64,000 bases of DNA, taken from NCBI GenBank assembly GCA_964593045.1, contig CAZQJQ010000001.1:1-64000 (forward strand). Reading direction: 5' to 3'. Both the position numbers and the translations under genes were made by a program. Of this stretch, positions 61,846 through 64,000 are shown piece after piece (the first letter of the stretch is position 1; every line of letters begins with the position of its first letter). A model generated the notes under the pieces. It saw nothing but the letters and a program-made list of their open reading frames with translations. It was not told where the DNA came from and did no database searches. The stretch is from JAOAHC01 sp964593045. Lineage in GTDB: Bacteria; Bacillota; Clostridia; TANB77; CAG-465.

Positions 61846-64000
61846 ATGAAAAAAGGTATTTCTTTGATTGCACTTACAACTGCCATTGTTATAATGGTAA
61901 TATTGCTTACGACAGTTACAATCTCTGGTATAGGGACGGCAAATAATTCTAAAAAAATTTCATTTGCAACAGAAATAGCATCTATTCAAGATGTAGTTGA
62001 CTCCTATGTTATAAAAACAAATGGAGAGTATCCTGTGACTGACTCTGTTGTGGTAAATACAACTAAATTATCTAGTGAGGCTGTATCTCAATTTTCTGGA
62101 GATATATCAGCTGCTGGAGATAGTCTAGTATTACAAAAAATTGATTATTCTAAAATAGGAATTACAACTTTAAAATATGGGCAGATAAGTAATTCATCTG
62201 ATAATGATATTTACGCACTTTCAACAACGACTGGTAAGGTATATTATGTTAAAGGTCTTTCTGTTGGAACAAAAAAATATTTTGCACTTACTGATGAGTT
62301 AAGAAGTGCAATTGACTACTCAGTATTATCAACTAGTTCTGACTTAATTCAAGAAGGAATAATATTTACTCCAAGTAGTATTAAATGGACAAATTCCGAT
62401 GTTGATGTAACAGTAAAAATACCAGTTACATATTCTACAATCACAGTACTGGCAAATAACAGCACAAGTAAAGTATCTTTACAAGAAACCAATTCAGATT
62501 ATTATGTGTATAAAATAAGTGGAATGTCTGGAAATTATACAGTACAAGTAAATTATACTAAAGATTCAGTAACAAAATCAGCAAAATATGATGTTGACAA
62601 TGTTGATAAAACAGCTCCAACTCTTACAGTCGGGACTCAAAAAATACTACAAAGTTCATCTGATTCTACAACATATGCATATATTGATATAACAGAAAAA
62701 AAAGATGATATAAGCGGTGTTAAAGTAGTAAAATATGAAAATGAAAATATTCCTGCAGATAAAATAGAGGACTATTTTAAGAATGGTGGAAAAGAAGTTA
62801 CAAAAGATATTATTCCTATTGATGCATATGTTCAAAATATGACAATATATATAGAAGATAAAGCTGGAAATTATGCATACATAAATAATTTGGTTATTGA
62901 TACAGATATTCAAGCTAAATTAATAACTGGGGTAAAAAAAGCTACGGTAAATGCTCCTGAACTTGCAACTGGTATGACACCTGTAAAATGGAATGGAAGT
63001 AGTTGGGTAAGTGTAAATGCAGATGATCCTGATTGGTATGATTATACAGCAAAAAAATGGGCTAATGCAATGACTGCAGATGGTTCTTTGTGGGTATGGA
63101 TACCAAGATATGAATATAATATACAAAATCCACATACATCAACAGCTCAGACTATAAACATAAATTTTTTACTTGAAACTAGTACAACAAACACAAATGG
63201 ATATATAATCCATCCTGCATTTACATTTGGAAATATAGAGTTAAAAGGAATATGGGTAGCAAAGTTTGAAGCAAGTGGTTCACTTTCATCAATAGCTTCA
63301 AAACCTGGAGTATCTTCTCTTAGAGGTGTAACAATAGGTGATATATTTACAGCGTGTAGAAATATGGAATCAACAAATGGTACTCAGTATGGTTGGGGTA
63401 CAACTGGTCAAGGTATAGATACTCATTTAATGAAAAATGTAGAATGGGGAGCAGTTACGTATTTAACTCAAAGCGTCTATGGTAAAAATAGTGAAGTATG
63501 GAAAAATCCAAATTCTAGCCATATCACAGGTCAAGCTGGAACAAGTGTAAGTGCTGCTAGTACAGCTACAACTTATCCATATAATGACACAACTTATGGA
63601 GTAAATGCTAGTACTACAGGAAATATATATGGAATATACGATATGAGTGGAGGAGCTTGGGAGTATACAGCAGCATATTTAAACAATGGTAATTCTAATT
63701 TGACAACATATGGTTTAAGTTTAACAAATGCTGATTCAAGATATATAGATGTATATGCTGTAGGTTCTAGTGACACACAAGGAGAAAATTATGCTGCAAG
63801 TTTAAATAAAAAAGGTGATGCTTTATATGAAACATCTACAGGCGTAGGAGTTACGGCTTGGTATAATAAGAATAGTTACTTTGTTACTGCTGATACTTGT
63901 TTCTTTATAAGAGGTGGAACACAATCACAATCAGCAAGTGCTTCTAATATGTTTTCTGTACAGTCTCTTCAAGGATTAACACATAGTTCTGTTTCGTTTA
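61846..64000 (+). CDS. Pilin-like secreted protein with Ig-like segment and formylglycine-generating-enzyme-like domain (partial)
   Basis: At least 718 residues; the frame is open to the window end. The leader KKGISLIALTTAIVIMVILL is nearly the same as in the gene 12 bases upstream. A pilin-like region (to about 165) is followed by an Ig-like part (about 170-350) with KYDVDNVDKTAPTLTV and DISGVKVVKYENE. The rest resembles the sulfatase-modifying-factor/FGE fold: VWIPRYEYNI, WVAKFEASG, NIYGIYDMSGGAWEYTAAYL and FFIRGGTQSQS. In this class the fold often serves as a C-type-lectin-like binding domain rather than an enzyme. ATG 61846 follows GTGAGG. Surface display is inferred. Confidence 0.75.
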   Translation, partial: MKKGISLIALTTAIVIMVILLTTVTISGIGTANNSKKISFATEIASIQDVVDSYVIKTNGEYPVTDSVVVNTTKLSSEAVSQFSGDISAAGDSLVLQKIDYSKIGITTLKYGQISNSSDNDIYALSTTTGKVYYVKGLSVGTKKYFALTDELRSAIDYSVLSTSSDLIQEGIIFTPSSIKWTNSDVDVTVKIPVTYSTITVLANNSTSKVSLQETNSDYYVYKISGMSGNYTVQVNYTKDSVTKSAKYDVDNVDKTAPTLTVGTQKILQSSSDSTTYAYIDITEKKDDISGVKVVKYENENIPADKIEDYFKNGGKEVTKDIIPIDAYVQNMTIYIEDKAGNYAYINNLVIDTDIQAKLITGVKKATVNAPELATGMTPVKWNGSSWVSVNADDPDWYDYTAKKWANAMTADGSLWVWIPRYEYNIQNPHTSTAQTININFLLETSTTNTNGYIIHPAFTFGNIELKGIWVAKFEASGSLSSIASKPGVSSLRGVTIGDIFTACRNMESTNGTQYGWGTTGQGIDTHLMKNVEWGAVTYLTQSVYGKNSEVWKNPNSSHITGQAGTSVSAASTATTYPYNDTTYGVNASTTGNIYGIYDMSGGAWEYTAAYLNNGNSNLTTYGLSLTNADSRYIDVYAVGSSDTQGENYAASLNKKGDALYETSTGVGVTAWYNKNSYFVTADTCFFIRGGTQSQSASASNMFSVQSLQGLTHSSVSF

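Overview
The window looks like a chromosomal segment of an anaerobic, endospore-forming, very AT-rich member of the Clostridia, probably an uncultured gut lineage. Several things point there: sporulation genes (spo0A, yqfC, yqfD, ytfI/ytfJ, spoIIE, a bofC-like gene), a ferredoxin-dependent pyruvate oxidoreductase, an Agr-type quorum-sensing locus, codon use that favours AGA and A/T-ending codons, and GGTGAT/GGAGG ribosome binding sites. Ten Ns at 32252-32261 mark a scaffold join, so linkage of the two halves rests on the assembly.

Left half (1-32251). It opens in the tail of an Rpn-family nuclease, followed by a pilin-like leucine-rich-repeat surface protein, a PLP enzyme (YnbB type), a BaiN-type flavoprotein, HtrA and Spo0A. 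Next come a NifU-like protein paired with a GGGtGRT protein, a cysteine-rich membrane micro-peptide, a frameshifted peroxiredoxin, and an 897-residue isoleucyl-tRNA synthetase-like protein that has lost both catalytic signatures. An agr locus follows (agrB and agrD on +, agrC and agrA on -). Then come the yqfC-yqfD-ybeY-dgkA operon, a membrane protein/YtfJ pair, an acyl-CoA ligase, a four-subunit porGDAB operon on -, comEC, a BofC-like gene and a second Rpn-family gene next to the gap.

Right half (32262-64000). It holds a ClpE-like AAA+ protein, a decayed YVTN-repeat gene bracketed by direct repeats, scpB, addB, a coiled-coil protein, spoIIE, an alanine/sodium symporter, dnaE, Mn-pyrophosphatase, a VanW protein, rnpB, a stand-alone Smr-domain protein, lepA, rlmB, a U32 peptidase, a glycosyltransferase, tcdA and a CmpB-like membrane protein. 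It ends with two more pilin-like secreted proteins, the last with a sulfatase-modifying-factor-like domain that runs off the window.

Most of the content is ordinary housekeeping and sporulation. The most unusual items are the degenerate IleRS paralogue, the family of prepilin-like proteins lacking Glu5, the Agr peptide locus, the GGGtGRT pair, the direct-repeat-flanked YVTN remnant, a small group of foreign-looking genes around rnpB, and four single-base frameshifts (peroxiredoxin, Rpn, a gene beside rnpB, tcdA) that are either assembly errors or recent decay.
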